NCBI RefSeq assembly: GCF_025370935.1 | Contig: NC_133497.1 | Coordinates: 2,211,530 to 2,275,529 of the forward strand | Source: Choristoneura fumiferana | Lineage: Eukaryota > Arthropoda > Insecta > Lepidoptera > Tortricidae | Direction of reading: 5' to 3' | DNA length: 64,000 nucleotides | Shown: piece by piece, positions 32,901 through 43,774 of the stretch | Position numbering within the stretch: position 1 is the first letter of the stretch | Layout of the letters: each line of letters starts with the position of its first letter | The notes under the pieces: model-generated | The model's input: only the letters and a program-made list of their open reading frames with translations | What the model was told of the DNA's origin: nothing | Databases searched by the model: none | Position numbers and translations under genes: made by a program

Positions 32901-33982
32901 TTATTATGAATGATTATTCAATGTTTGTATTATCAACGTAACATAATACAACTAACTGTAAGTGGAGGTAAGCAAGGGGTTGCCATAGTACATTGTGTCT
33001 TAAGGGCGGTAAATAAGGAATTACGAACGAGAGTCTATTAGAAGCCCGAAGTCGAAGACTGAGGGCTTTAATGAGCCGATGTTCGTAATTCTAGTACCGC
33101 CCGTGCGACATACAATGTTTTTCATCACATTTGCGAGTAAAATTTTATATTTGTAAAAGAAAAAATATAATTGTTTCAAATATTGGCGATACCTTAGGCT
33201 GCGCTCTTGGCAGCGCCACCCTACCCCTCCCGCAGCATGTGCATGAGCCGCTTGTGCAAGTGGGCCAGCGGCCAGCGCGCGCAGCAGCAGTAGTACGGGC
33301 ATTGACTCATTTACCGACCTTGGGCTTCATGACAAGAAATTAAGTACGGGCAATGACTCATTTACCGACCACGGGTTTCATGACAAGCACATTAACGTCG
33401 AGGGTTTTATTTGGGGGGTTGCAACCAAGGTAGCCTGCATGTTACGACACTGTTTACGAGCAAGTGTGATGAAAAATATTTTCCAAACCAAGGGGGGTGC
33501 GACAGTTTGAAAAGCACTGGCATACATGGTCTAAGTTGTACTTTGTCCTGTGATGACTAGAATTCTTCACAAATTACGCGTGGATTATGTACGGAACTCA
33601 ATTTGGACATTAAAATGGGTAAAAATCGGTGTAACATACTTTCTGGATGGCTTCAAGGCATCGTTTTTTTTTTTCAATTCAAGAAGTATTCTGTAGTAAT
33701 TTACAGATTCATTGGACGGGCCTTTGCATCCAGAGACGTGGTTTCAGTGTAAGGGAGAGTGTAATATCTGTCTGTAGTGTGGTGTATATATCTGAGGCTC
33801 CCCATGAGGCTGACATAGTCACATTTGGTGTGCCCTCGTTAAAAAAAAAAAAAAAAAAAAAAAAGTAGTAAGAAATCTTAAACCTACTTTACTGGTTCTC
33901 CATTCGGATTTGTATCATCATCTGAAATGAGAATGACTTCGGGCTTGACAACTATCTCTTCCACCTTGCAGCCGACTTCCAT
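29978..33982 (-). CDS. C2H2 zinc-finger protein, five fingers
   Basis: This is probably a nuclear DNA-binding protein; the target is unknown and I cannot name an orthologue. Exons, minus strand: 33893-33982 (start, uncertain), 33640-33690, 32087-32277, 31000-31190 and 29978-30085 (stop). The last four join in frame with GT/AG sites at phases 2, 1 and 0. After a basic stretch (KKRRRRVVKK) come five canonical C-x2-C-x12-H-x3-H fingers with TGERP, TGDKP and SGDKP linkers. Finger 5 is split by the last intron (PHECQ, then VCKKRF). The tail is KKEFLEQMII. The first coding exon has an excellent start context (ACCATGG) and encodes an acidic segment with ISDDDTNPNGEP. However, its phase (0) does not match the next exon (needs 2), so the 5' end is provisional. 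A possible non-coding first exon ends with GTAAGTGAGT at 35233. Introns are rich in CTCATACT repeats. Confidence 0.8.
30297..30376 (-). pseudogene. Decayed duplicate of a zinc-finger exon end
   Basis: About 80 bp of the last intron resemble the end of exon 31000-31190 plus its splice site (30985-31060). On the minus strand it would read NNLVMRLEMYSGDLPHECQ, where the real exon has NNLVMHLKMHSGDKPHECQ. Both zinc-binding His residues are lost (to Arg and Tyr), and the donor is GTCTTA instead of GTAATT. It is an internal partial duplication about 685 bp from its source. Confidence 0.75.
30385..30910. repeat. Imperfect inverted repeat with CTCA arrays
   Basis: The left part has (CATACTCACTCTTCTACCC)-type units and then TTTTGTGTATACAAAAACCTCG. 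The right part carries the reverse complements, CGAGGTTTTTGTATACACAAAA and then GAGTATGGGTAGAAGAGTGAG units. About 130 bp separate the arms. It lies in the last intron of the zinc-finger gene, so its transcript could fold. Confidence 0.7.
31290..32085. repeat. Dispersed CTCAT-type low-complexity array
   Basis: Irregular repeats of CTCATACTCA, CATAGCCATACTCA and TCATTCTGGTA units fill most of the intron between exons 31000-31190 and 32087-32277. They are interrupted by an AT-rich insertion (about 31528-31690) with (AAT)n. The units come within a few bases of the donor at 32086. The short frames read across them are repeat products. Confidence 0.65.
32985..33468 (-). repeat. About 0.5-kb repeat R2, copy 2
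   Basis: Inverse copy of 26630-27128. It begins GTACATTGTGTCTTAAGGGC and ends TACGAGCAAGTGTGATGAAA. The internal slot (about 33222-33300) carries different sequence, rich in GC (CGCGCGCAGCAGCAG on the plus strand). It lies in an intron of the zinc-finger gene. Confidence 0.7.
33700..33864 (+). mobile_element. Poly(A)-tailed retroposed sequence
   Basis: It ends in 24 A and is flanked by GTAGTAA (33693-33699 and 33865-33871). The body (CATCCAGAGACGTGG, CTGTAGTGTGGTGTATA) has no clear coding frame and no other copy in the window. The 7-bp flank is short, so the insertion is likely but not certain. It occupies almost all of the short intron between the first two predicted coding exons of the zinc-finger gene. 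Confidence 0.55.
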
Positions 33983-34234
33983 GGTTACTGGAAAATAAGC
34001 ATTTTGTATTTTTATTTTACCCTTTTTTTTTTTACTTCTCTATTCTCGCATTATGTTATCCTGGCCTATACACTGTGTTTTTATTTAATTCCGTTAACTT
34101 CAGCAGATGCTCAGTTCATTGGTATGAACTATGATATGAACCTAATAATTAACTTTTAGGACAAATTGAAAAAAAAATGTTACACTGCTTTATAGGAGAT
34201 TGTTGGCTAATTTACAAGACAAAATAGCCCTTTC

Positions 34235-34443
34235 GCCTGATGGTCACAGGGAAAGTTGAGAGTAAAAGACCCAGAGGCCAGAGCCCAAGACAGTGGTCTG
34301 ATCAGGTCTCAGAGCAGATCAACCTACCGATCAGCGCTGCACTCCACCAGGCAGCTGATCGTAACCGATGGAGAATTGCTGTTGACAAGCTGAAACGGAG
34401 TCACAATCCTCAGCAATGAGGGAGCGATTGAGAAGAAGAAGAG
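34235..34443 (+). mobile_element. LINE C-terminal fragment with AAG tail
   Basis: It is bounded by AATAGCCCTTTC (34223-34234 and 34444-34455). The plus strand encodes VESKRPRGQSPRQWSDQV and ADRNRWRIAVDKL, the basic end of a non-LTR ORF, followed by GAGAAGAAGAAGAG. It is 5'-truncated with a microsatellite-like tail, as for the other LINE ends in this window. Confidence 0.75.
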
Positions 34444-34459
34444 AATAGCCCTTTCAAAA

Positions 34460-36256
34460 TCAGCTGATCCTCTGTGTGCGATTTGCCAGAAGGTAGAAGA
34501 CTTGTCCCATTTGACAGTGTACAAATGGCGAGTAGGTACTTTCTTAATGTACAAAACAGTGAAGTTAAAAAAAACTGTTTCATATTAATTAGTGCATCCA
34601 TATGAATGATGGGCTTTGGATACCAATAAGAAAGAATTTCTCAAGCATCACACATGACACTAGCAAGCTCTGTTTATTCAGAAACACTATATTGCCATCC
34701 TGCTTATGCTAATAGTATTTAATAAGAGTGTGAGAGGGACCAAACCACATAAACTTCAAAGTTCTTATAGCCCGCTCAGACACAGCATCAGTCCCTTGGA
34801 ACTTTCCAAGGATGATCAATGAAGTGTTTTGTTGAGTCTATGTAGTTATTCGGAAAAAACGATTACACATACATATTTAAATTTCATATAGGTTCATAGC
34901 ATTGTTGAGGCATTTTTTTTAATTAAAAAAAAAAGTTTATTCAGTAATAACTCAACTAAGTGCTTAACGTTCTAGAATATTCGTAAACGAGATAGCATGA
35001 ACATTCCTTATTGATAAAAAATATCGTAAATCATGGATACCTCCAAAACATTGTTTCAAAAACAAACAACTTAGGAACATCAAAAAAAAATAGCACCACT
35101 TTCTATAAAGTGCATAGAAAGCTAAAATGAAATGAATTAACCAACCGAAAAACAAGTCACCAAAAAAAACAACCACGTTCAACTTGCTTTTGAGAAAACA
35201 TCCATATTTTTTGCAATTAATTACTCACTTACAAGGTCAGCAACTAATTGTGAAGCACGAGAACGGTTGCGCTTTAAAATATTTTGTGTAAATAAACTGT
35301 TAATTCGGTTTAAAACACCGTAATTAACTAACAGCGACTGTTTCCAAGTTTATTTTGATTTCTTCAAAAGAAAAATTCAATAATTTGCTGTCAAGTAGAC
35401 AGTCTTGAGTTGTCATGAAGAATGGGTTTCATAATCTACCAAATTCTAGTGATTATTATAATGACGATGAATGGAGCATGGAATAGTAACAATTACTTTA
35501 TTATTTCCATGGGAAGAAGACATTTATTCAGTACGATACTTTAAAGCAGCATAATGGATTAAACAATATTTAACGACAGATTTCTAACGCTTTATCATGG
35601 CAATAATAAGGATATGATATGGCGCATATTCTTTTATTTTATTCTATTTTTTAGAACCATTTTTTCTACCTGATTTAATTAGTACTGCACTAACTAGCAA
35701 CACCGGTTTTGCGTTTTGTTGTTGCATATGAAGCGAAATTAGGATAATATGTACAATTTTTTTTAAAACAAAATAATATTAAGACATTGAAATAAGTAAG
35801 TCTTAAAATAAAGACAATTGGTTTCTGATATAAAAGTCAATAAATAAAATAAGGAAACAAGATGTGATTTTAAAATAAAAGAATTTGATTGCTTCTTGGT
35901 GAAAAACGATGTAATTTTCTTTAATAGCTACAAAATTAGTAATAAACTTTCGGCGTGATAAAAAAAAGCAGAAAAAACAGTAACTAAATAATATAATATC
36001 ACTTAATCAATGTAACACCAGCGGCCTTCTTAAACGAAACCAACCAAATTAAAAAGAACTATTGGTACACATAATTTAGGCATATGTTTTGACATTTTTC
36101 ATTTAGCAGTATATATTACAATCGGGTCAACCATGATGTCATATCATTAGCTTAATTTAAAAGTGACGTACCATTCGGTATCATTTCTTTGCGAAATTTG
36201 GAAGACTGAGCACTGGTGTTCTGTAAATAGTTATTTTTACACTAGTAGTGTTAGAA
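34460..36256. other. Intergenic region between two divergent genes
   Basis: It lies between the zinc-finger gene (minus) and the glutathione transferase (plus), so regulatory DNA of both should be here. I see no clear TATA box. 35031-35235 is duplicated next to the gap at 37659. A minus-strand stretch ending at 35233 is open (SRASQLVADL before GTAAGTGAGT) and could be a non-coding first exon of the zinc-finger gene or a small coding exon. The remainder is AT-rich. Confidence 0.4.
35031..35235. repeat. 205-bp direct duplication, copy 1
   Basis: Nearly identical to 37466-37650, in the same orientation: GGATACCTCCAAAACATTGT, then GGAACATCAAAAAAAA, then ATTAATTACTCACTTACAA. The second copy lacks GTGCATAGAAAGCTA. 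It occurs only here and at the gap edge. Confidence 0.85.
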
Positions 36257-39200
36257 ATGTCGTACATTCCTCACAGGATTGCCGGTAGGTATTATTGTAT
36301 ATTGTGTTGATTGATAGTTTATTAATTTGTACTTTTATTACGTCTAAGTATTTACATTTGTTATCGTATTTGTAAAGAGTGATTAACAGTTGTCATGGTT
36401 TCTCTGTGTTTAATCGATTTAAACAAAATAATTAGGAAATGTAAAATAAATTGGACCATTTTTTTCCTTTTTACTACACCATTGAGTGAATACTTTTAAA
36501 AACTTATTTATCGTACTGTAATACTGTAATCATATCTACCCACAAAGTTATTATTAATCACAGTTATTTTTAATTTAAATGCAAGTGGCCTTAGTAGCTA
36601 GAAAATAAAATACTACCTACAGTAAATAGTAACATAATTACTTTCTTAAGCTATATAAATTTAATATATTTTAAATTTGCCGCAACGTATGAATGCACAC
36701 AATGCATTCAAAAATGTCAATAGGCAATAAACAGCTGCTTGTCATGACATCATTTTTAATTTAACAGGTGATTGAAGAAAGTATAGGCAATCTTATTCTC
36801 GTCTTTCTTTTATTTATAAGTATTGAAAACATAAGTCCTAATACAATTTTATTAAAAAAGTACAGTTTAAAACAAGTCACGCGTAATTTATTAGTATTTT
36901 AGAAGGTCTTAAGTCAGCGATAACTCACATAGATAAACGGTACAATGCAGGAATGACGTAACCTACTAAATGTTAAAAACGCGCCTTGACCTAAAACGTA
37001 TTTGGTACGATCCTTTCGCGTTTGTTTACCTTAGCAACTGCACGCTTCAATGCATCGTTAAACTACTTTTTTAAGTTTATCTTGTGCTTATCTATTTTAG
37101 AAAAGAAAACGTTCAAATTGGTATTTTCTTAAGCATATCATTGGATTAAAAATTATTAATTATAGGAAGTAACACAAATTAAAAAGTTGTTCATATCTGA
37201 TCTCCGTGAAATTTAACGAGTACTAACTAGTACTACGAGTACTTCTGGATATGAGTTAGGTACTGCATGAGTAATTTTTTTTTTACTAATTAAACTCAAA
37301 TTTATTTCCGAACTTGCGTAACTCACGCATCTCGTTAGACATGTCAATTTTGTGGACGTGAAATGCGGTTCTATGCATGGAGATATGTGGCACACATACG
37401 TAGCTAAATTGCAGCCAGGTAAAATTTTATAGTTCAATAACGTTTTTAACATGGCAAAGTAATGCGTGGATACCTCCAAAACATTGTTTCAAAAACAAAC
37501 AACTTAGGAACATCAAAAAAAATAGCACCACTTTCTGTAAAATGAAATGAATTAACCAACCGAAAAACAAGTCACCAAAAAAAACAACCACGTTCAACTT
37601 GCTTTTGAGAAAACATCCATATTGTTTGCAATTAATTACTCACTTACAACATGGCAAANNNNNNNNNNNNNNNNNNNNNNNNNNNNNNNNNNNNNNNNNN
37701 NNNNNNNNNNNNNNNNNNNNNNNNNNNNNNNNNNNNNNNNNNNNNNNNNNNNNNNNNNNNNNNNNNNNNNNNNNNNNNNNNNNNNNNNNNNNNNNNNNNN
37801 NNNNNNNNNNNNNNNNNNNNNNNNNNNNNNNNNNNNNNNNNNNNNNNNNNNNNNNNNNNNNNNNNNNNNNNNNNNNNNNNNNTAATGCATGGATCAGTCA
37901 ATCAATAACGTAAATACCGATTTAAATAAATTACAAACACATCTTAAGGCTTTTTTTGTCATGAATATTTATGGCGTCATTTAAACCTAAGTGTCATGGC
38001 ACTTGTAACTCCATAAGATGACACTAACAAATCATACAAGGGCATACACTTGTTTGTCTGTCCGCAATAACAAGTTTGAATGCGGTTGAGTTCGCTTACG
38101 AAATTAGGTACATATTGCAGTAAAATGTATTTCTGGTCTGCGTACGTTTCGCCTGACCTATTTAAGTGTTAATCGGCACATTTCGACACTGATGTTTAGC
38201 TAGATTGGTGATGCTTTAAATATATCAAAACTACCGTAAGACTCGGATAATCGGTATAGCATAGTAGTTTTATTTTAATAATACTTAATAATAATAAAGC
38301 TCTTCTATTCTAAATTCTCTACAACTTCAGCAGTACATGTTTAAGTGTTCTATTCTATATTATTATTATGTCTCTGAATTCAGCGTGCCTCTTGGCATAG
38401 GCCTCTTCCAGCTCTCTCCACTGAGCTCTATCTTCTGCTACCCTAGTCCTGTAAGGTCCCAGTGTTAGGCGGATCTCGTCTCTCCATCTTGTTTTTGGGC
38501 GCCCCTTTCTTCTACAGTCCTCTCTTGGGTACCATAAGGTTACTCGTTTGCTCCATTTTATTTGAATACTATAATTTATATTTATTTCGACCAACAAAAG
38601 GGTCACATGAGTTTGTGTACAAATACTTTACCTATTATTAGCTCCATTTACTTTAGATTTAAAAACGTTGGTTTTTTTTTCATTCTAAAATATTATTATA
38701 CACATTTTACCATAAGAAATATTTCGCCAAATTGCAAAACAATTTGTTGGCGAACCAAACACTCATTTAACAATATTGTGCACAATAGTTACAGCACAAT
38801 AGTGAGTTAGTTTTAACCACAAAACTCAATTAAGCTGTGGTAGTATCCTAATGGTTTAGGCCTATTGCAATATTGGTCTCTCAAGTGGAAGGTCTTTTGA
38901 GTTTGTGCTCGCACTTCTGACCTTCTTTGAATTTATGTGCGAAGCGAAATTATATTTGAAATTTACAATGAGTATGAAGTTCCCAAACCATACCGGGTCT
39001 ACGTTCTATCGCCCAAGCTATTCTGAGAGGAGGCCTGTGCAGGCAGTAAGACGTTTTGTAAGCCGAGTTAGGGTCTCCCCAAATCTATTGACGCGGAATC
39101 GGGTTTAGCCGATCAAAAAACTCTTTATGTCCAGACAATAAGGAGCGAAAAAGACGTCTATCGCCTAGGCCGACGCGAAACTACGTCTGCCGACGGGATG

Positions 39201-42200
39201 ACGTCTTTTTCGCCCATATCGCGTGGACATAAAGCGTTTCAATCATGATTCAAAAATGAAGAAATTTTTTTTTAATAAAAGTAATTTGATTTGTTAAGTA
39301 CTCATTTCTTCCTACGAATGACCGTTGATCTGAAATACGTGAACAGGTTGTTGGTTGGTTAATTAGGCTACACATATATACAAATATAAATATTTTTTTA
39401 ATTTATGACTGTGAAATTAACGAATCTGGGAGCACGGTAGTGCCCCCGCCAAGACAAAAAAAAAAAAATGACGTACGACATCAAAGGAAGGTTTTATCTT
39501 GAATAAATGCGATTAAAATTTTACCAGGGGCTATTCAGTCTAATAAATCCAAATACCTATTGAAATATTCCACAATAATTTTAAAACACCTTAAATAAGC
39601 ATGACTATCGATTTCCTGCTAGTTTTGCTTAGTAATTGATCTAGTTTACTAACTGATCTATTCCCAAGCTAAACCAATTAGTAATTTGATCGATATAATA
39701 ATATTTTATATTAATTGCATTGCAGGGTCGTCTCCGCCTCCACCACTACGCGACCAACTGCGCCTATACCATGTAGACATGAACCCCTACGGCCACAGGG
39801 TCCTGCTGATCCTGGAAGCCAAGAGAACCAAGTACGAAGTGGTCAAGCTGGACCCCCTGAGACTGCCTGAGTGGTTCCGAGCTGCTAATCCCAGACGTAA
39901 GTTCCATTGGAATAGTGTGTGTGATTAAGTTTATGGTTCTGTGAGATAATGGATGTACGTGTGTCCACCTGTACTTAACCCGTCGAACGCCCTGCGCGCC
40001 ACATTGGCGCGTATCTAAGTACTCGTGATTAATCAATTTTTGTTACTAGTTTCGATCATTGATAGTCTTTATCTCTTCTCGGTGTTTGTTTTGCGTAGCG
40101 CCTTAGTTAGTGTCTAACTGTTATGCTGTGTAAGTTTTTTAAAATAAATAGATAAATAAAATAAAATGGACTAGATTTTTACTGTGAATTGAGGTCCATT
40201 GTCTTGTAATAAATCAGTATATGGGTCAATCGACTCTAGGAGACATCAGTCATACACTTTTTTAGAAAAATGTTTGCAGTCTAGGTATACAATTAGCATG
40301 CTTAAGAGATACTTAGGAGATACTAGTAACTTTTAGTGGATTTGTACCCCATAAAATCTTTTTTTTAATAAGTACGGGTAACTCAAGAGAAGTTACCGTG
40401 GCAACGGGGTACAATTGAATGCACAAATATATTATATATACAGCCATAGCGTCAAAATATGTATACGTTGACCTTATGTTTAGTGGCGTAAAGGTGTATA
40501 GATATTGTGCACTAAAAAGTTGATTGACCCATGTTTAGACGACATGATGAATATCGGTGAAATACTGATACATGAGGTAATTTAACTGAGTGGGGCTATT
40601 GCCACTGCTATCTTCAACGTCTCATTGCAGTACACAGACCTCTCTGAATGATAGGGCTTGAGCTTTAGTTCCCATACGGGCCCAGTGTAGATCGGGAACT
40701 TCACACAATTCATTGAATTTCTTCGCAGGCGAATGCAGAATCCTGAAGATATTTGCCTTTACCGTAAAGTTTATTGAACTACAAGTTATTGCCACTGCCC
40801 CCCTCCCTGAACGGCTACAACGTTCACAAAGTTGTCACCTAAGTGGAGAACCTAAGCTCTTATCTATAAAACCTCTAATTTTTCAGTAAAAATACCAGTA
40901 CTCGAGATACCAACGGACCAAGGCGACAAGTTCTTGTTCGAGAGCGTGGTCATATGCGACTACTTGGACGAGAAGTATGGCCGCGGCCAGCTGCACTCCA
41001 GAGACCCGTACGTCAAGGCTCAGGACAGGCTGCTCATCGAAAGGTTCAACGAGGTACGATCAGGTTTCAGTTCCGTCACTCCGTACATTAGAAGACCGGA
41101 TATCCTCACTAGACCCTAGTCGTTAGAGAACTTGACTACAAAGATTTAGATTCCGGGTTCAATCCTCGGTCAAGGTTGGGTTCAGGGGACGGGGGGGTTG
41201 TATTGTAATTCGTTTATATTATACGGACCTCCACAAAGTAGTAGCTGAATTTTCAATTAGCTGTTGTCACTCGAAAATGATCTTTATGACATCAAATTTT
41301 GTGTATCAATAAAGTGTTTTTATTTATTTCAGCTTATAAAAGGCAGTTTGGAATGCTTCGACACGAACTTCGCGTACGGCAGCGAGCAAATTGTGCAAAC
41401 GCTGGACATATTCGAAAAGGAGTTGACTTTAAGAGGTAACTAAGCAAGAATCAGTAAAAATATTACAGGTTGAAGCCTTAGTAAATTACTTTTTGTTTGT
41501 ACGTAGTAACGTGTATTAAGAATTCGACATTTGTTGTGTTGAAATTAGCCTGCATGATAAGTCCGTTATAATATTTTAAAGTGAAAATAGAGAGTTTTTA
41601 TGGGCATAATGGTCACATATTCATTATAAATAAATAGATAAAAATTCATTTAACTATTGTCACAGCAAAAAAACATCTATTCAAAAAAACTAGTAGGGAA
41701 ACATAAGCAGATGGCAAAGGGCTCAGGCTCAGCATTAGCTGCGAGCAAATAAAAACACAGGGCTGATTTAGCCCTATGTAAGCCTATGCCCATTCTATAG
41801 CTAGTGTTGAAACTAATTCCAGAGCCGGGTAGGGCTATATATTTGCTGGTATATTTTTGTTACTATCAATATAATTATTAGTGGCCTTCGGCTTTTTTTT
41901 TTTTTTTTTTTTTTATTCGACTGGATGGCAAACGAGCAAGTGGGTCTCCAGATGGTAAGAGATCACCACCGCCCATAAACATCTACAACACCAGGGGTTT
42001 TGCAGATGCGTTGCCAACCTAGAGGGCTGAGATGGGATACCTCAAGTGCTAGTAATTTCACCGGCTGTCTTACTCTCCACGCCGAAACACAACAGTGCGA
42101 GCACTGCTGCTTCACGGCAGGATTAGCGAGCAAGATGGTGGTAGCAATCCGGGCGGACCTTGCACAAGGTCCTACCACCTGCGGCTTGACCTAAGACGGC

Positions 42201-43774
42201 TCAGCATTTACAATCCAGGTGCTGTCCGAAGGGGGGGTCACAGGGGACATGACCCCCCCACCCCCCACAAAATTGTACACGTCAAATTGAAATATCTTCT
42301 AAAAATTTACTAAATAAAAAAAAACAATTTTTTGCCCCCAGCCGCGATGTATTATTATTAATGACCTCCTCCAACATTTCAGGCTGCGATCGCGCCTGTT
42401 ACAATACAATGCCTCATACTTACTGAATTTCCAATAATTCCAGGGACGAATTATTTCGGAGGCGACAGGCCCGGGATGCTCGACTACATGATCTGGCCGT
42501 GGGTGGAGCGTTTGTACTTGCTCCGGTGCATCAACGAAAGAAAGTTCGATGAGAAACGGTCGCTGTTTCCCAACTTTGTGAGTACATTTTGGTTTTAAAA
42601 ACATGACATTCTAATTTATTGAATCAGGCGTTTTTTTAATATAAACCTTTATTAAAAAGTAAAAAAACAATTACCCGCGACCTTAAGAATTATAATAGAC
42701 ATTATCATAAGGTCGCTCAGTAAATAGGCCGCAATTGGCACTTTTACACGTCATTTTTAGGGTTCTTTACCTCAAAAGGAAAAAAGGGAACCCTTATAGG
42801 ATGACTTTTTGTCCGTCTGTCTGTCTGTCAGAACCCTTGTTCTCGGGAATGCGTGGACGCATCAAGCTTAAATTTATATCAAATGCTGAGGTCTACTGTC
42901 CCTTGGAGCTGGGAAAAAAATCAAACTTCTAAGCCAACGCAATCAAAAGATGCAGCCGTTTATGCTGCAATTTTCCGCAAATTTTCGAAACTCGCAAGGG
43001 AATCAAAACCTACACGTTCCCGTGAACTCAGAATCTTGAAATTTGCTATGAAGGTAGCTATTATAACACAACCAACTAGAAAAGTCAGAAAATCTTGATT
43101 TTTATGTCTGTAAATATCAATGACCAATATAATCTGACCCCACACTGCGTACATTTTGCTTAAGATTTTGCGTAAAAAAGCCAGGAATATCTTCAAGACA
43201 CGATTCCCGTTTACTTACATACCTATTAATGTGTACGGAACCCTCGGTGCGCGAGTCCGACTCGCACTCGCCCGGTTTTTTTACACTACCAGCGCTCTCG
43301 GAAAGACCATCATTGCCAAGAAGAATGCGCCGCAAGAAACTTGGCAGAACAAAAATTACAAAAAAAAATAATAATACAGGGATGTATGGGGGTCCCTTAG
43401 GTACAAAACTAAACAATAACTATATCTACGTTCATTGGAAGTGTAGAATGCTTGCACCGTCATAAAATAATAATAATAATAATTCGACTCTTAAATATAC
43501 TTTTCAGGTCAAGTAACCATTAAGTGTTTGGATTACGAAGGCAAGCTCACGCCTGCCGCCCCCAAAGTTAGCTCACTTTAAGTTTAGCGATCTAGTCATC
43601 GGCCCTATTTTAACCCTACCCGATATTATCATTTGATAGTTTTTTTTTGTACAGGCGGACTGGGGTGACCAGATGCAGTTAGACGAAGTCGTCAAGAAAC
43701 ATGCAAATTCACCGGCTGAGTATTTCGATTATTACAAGAACGCAAGGACACACTCGATGGGTTACTATCTCTAA
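36257..43774 (+). CDS. GSTO3-like: Omega-class glutathione transferase, Asn29 type
   Basis: Six coding exons: 36257-36284, 39726-39896, 40887-41053, 41333-41435, 42444-42577 and 43655-43774. All introns are GT-AG and all phases agree, giving 240 aa. The N-terminal thioredoxin-like domain runs from LRLYHVDMNPYGHRVLL through LKIPVLEIP (the cis-Pro at about 70) to the glutathione-binding ESVVICDYL (85-93). The helical C-terminal domain has YFGGDRPGMLDYMIWPWVERL, as in the omega class. Omega enzymes normally use Cys in 'FCPF/FCPY' for thiol transfer and dehydroascorbate reduction. Here the site is MNPY, with Asn29. From memory, a Bombyx mori omega enzyme (GSTO3) also has Asn there, so this is probably its orthologue rather than a broken gene. 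Introns are repeat-filled. Possible AATAAA signals lie at 44500 and 44560. Confidence 0.93.
37466..37658. repeat. Direct duplication, copy 2, abutting the gap
   Basis: Repeats 35031-35235 and stops at the N run. AACATGGCAAA occurs just before this copy (37448-37458) and again as the last bases before the gap. TAATGC.TGGAT follows both the first AACATGGCAAA and the gap. The arrangement suggests a false or collapsed insertion in the assembly within glutathione transferase intron 1. Confidence 0.8.
37659..37882. other. Assembly gap, 224 N
   Basis: Undetermined bases in intron 1 of the glutathione transferase gene. The odd length suggests an estimated size rather than a fixed placeholder. Confidence 0.99.
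38355..38572 (-). pseudogene. LINE C-terminal fragment
   Basis: The minus strand encodes CRRKGRPKTRWRDEI, then AEDRAQWRELEEAYAKRH and a stop. This is the basic 'GRP.TRW' end of a non-LTR retrotransposon ORF, with a short (TAA)n tail. It lies in glutathione transferase intron 1, antisense to the gene. The upstream limit is approximate. Confidence 0.75.
38850..39062 (+). mobile_element. Diverged SINE B
   Basis: GTGGTAGTATCCTAATGGTTTAGGCC and the later ATTTATGTGCGAAGCGAAATTATA, TTTGAAATTTACAATGAG and TTCTGAGAGGAGGCCTGTGC follow the order of family B, with deletions. It lies in glutathione transferase intron 1. Confidence 0.6.
39115..39240. mobile_element. Fold-back element (GAAAAAGACGTC arms)
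   Basis: The left arm has CTCTTTATGTCCA and GCGAAAAAGACGTC. The right arm has GACGTCTTTTTCGC and TGGACATAAAGCG. About 50 bp with GTCTGCCGACGGGATG form the loop. No coding content or clear target duplication. Confidence 0.65.
40590..40795 (-). mobile_element. Diverged SINE B, reversed
   Basis: CTCATTGCAGTACACAGACCTC, TTAGTTCCCATACGGGCCCAG, GATCGGGAACTTCACACAAT and CTTCGCAGGCGAA follow family B in reverse, with many changes. It lies in glutathione transferase intron 2, antisense. Confidence 0.6.
41888..42182 (-). mobile_element. Family A LINE tail in GST intron
   Basis: A 20-base T run, then ATTCGACTGGATGGCAAACG and the full family A body to GGTCCTACCACCTGC. CGGCTT occurs on both sides, a possible 6-bp target duplication. 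It lies in intron 4 of the glutathione transferase, antisense. It is very similar to 5823-6107 and 52222-52516. Confidence 0.85.
42620..43400 (-). mobile_element. LINE 3' end split by a family F repeat
   Basis: The outer parts (42620-42755 and 43285-43400) are the reversed LINE 3' end also seen at 7979-8236: GGCCGCAATTGGCACTTTTA, then GAAGAATGCGCCGCAAGAA. The inner 42757-43282 is a family F copy (TTTACCTCAAAAGGAAAAAA.. to GGTGCGCGAGTCCGACTCGC). The nest is in glutathione transferase intron 5. The open stretches it contains are not genes. Confidence 0.7.

Noticed and set aside
35182..35340. Coding exon suggested by an open minus-strand frame ending SRASQLVADL
   Set aside because: The donor is good, but no start or acceptor was convincing and its phase fits neither following exon. 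It is mentioned only as a possible non-coding first exon.
42299..42604. 101-codon minus-strand frame
   Set aside because: Antisense shadow of glutathione transferase exon 42444-42577 plus intron.
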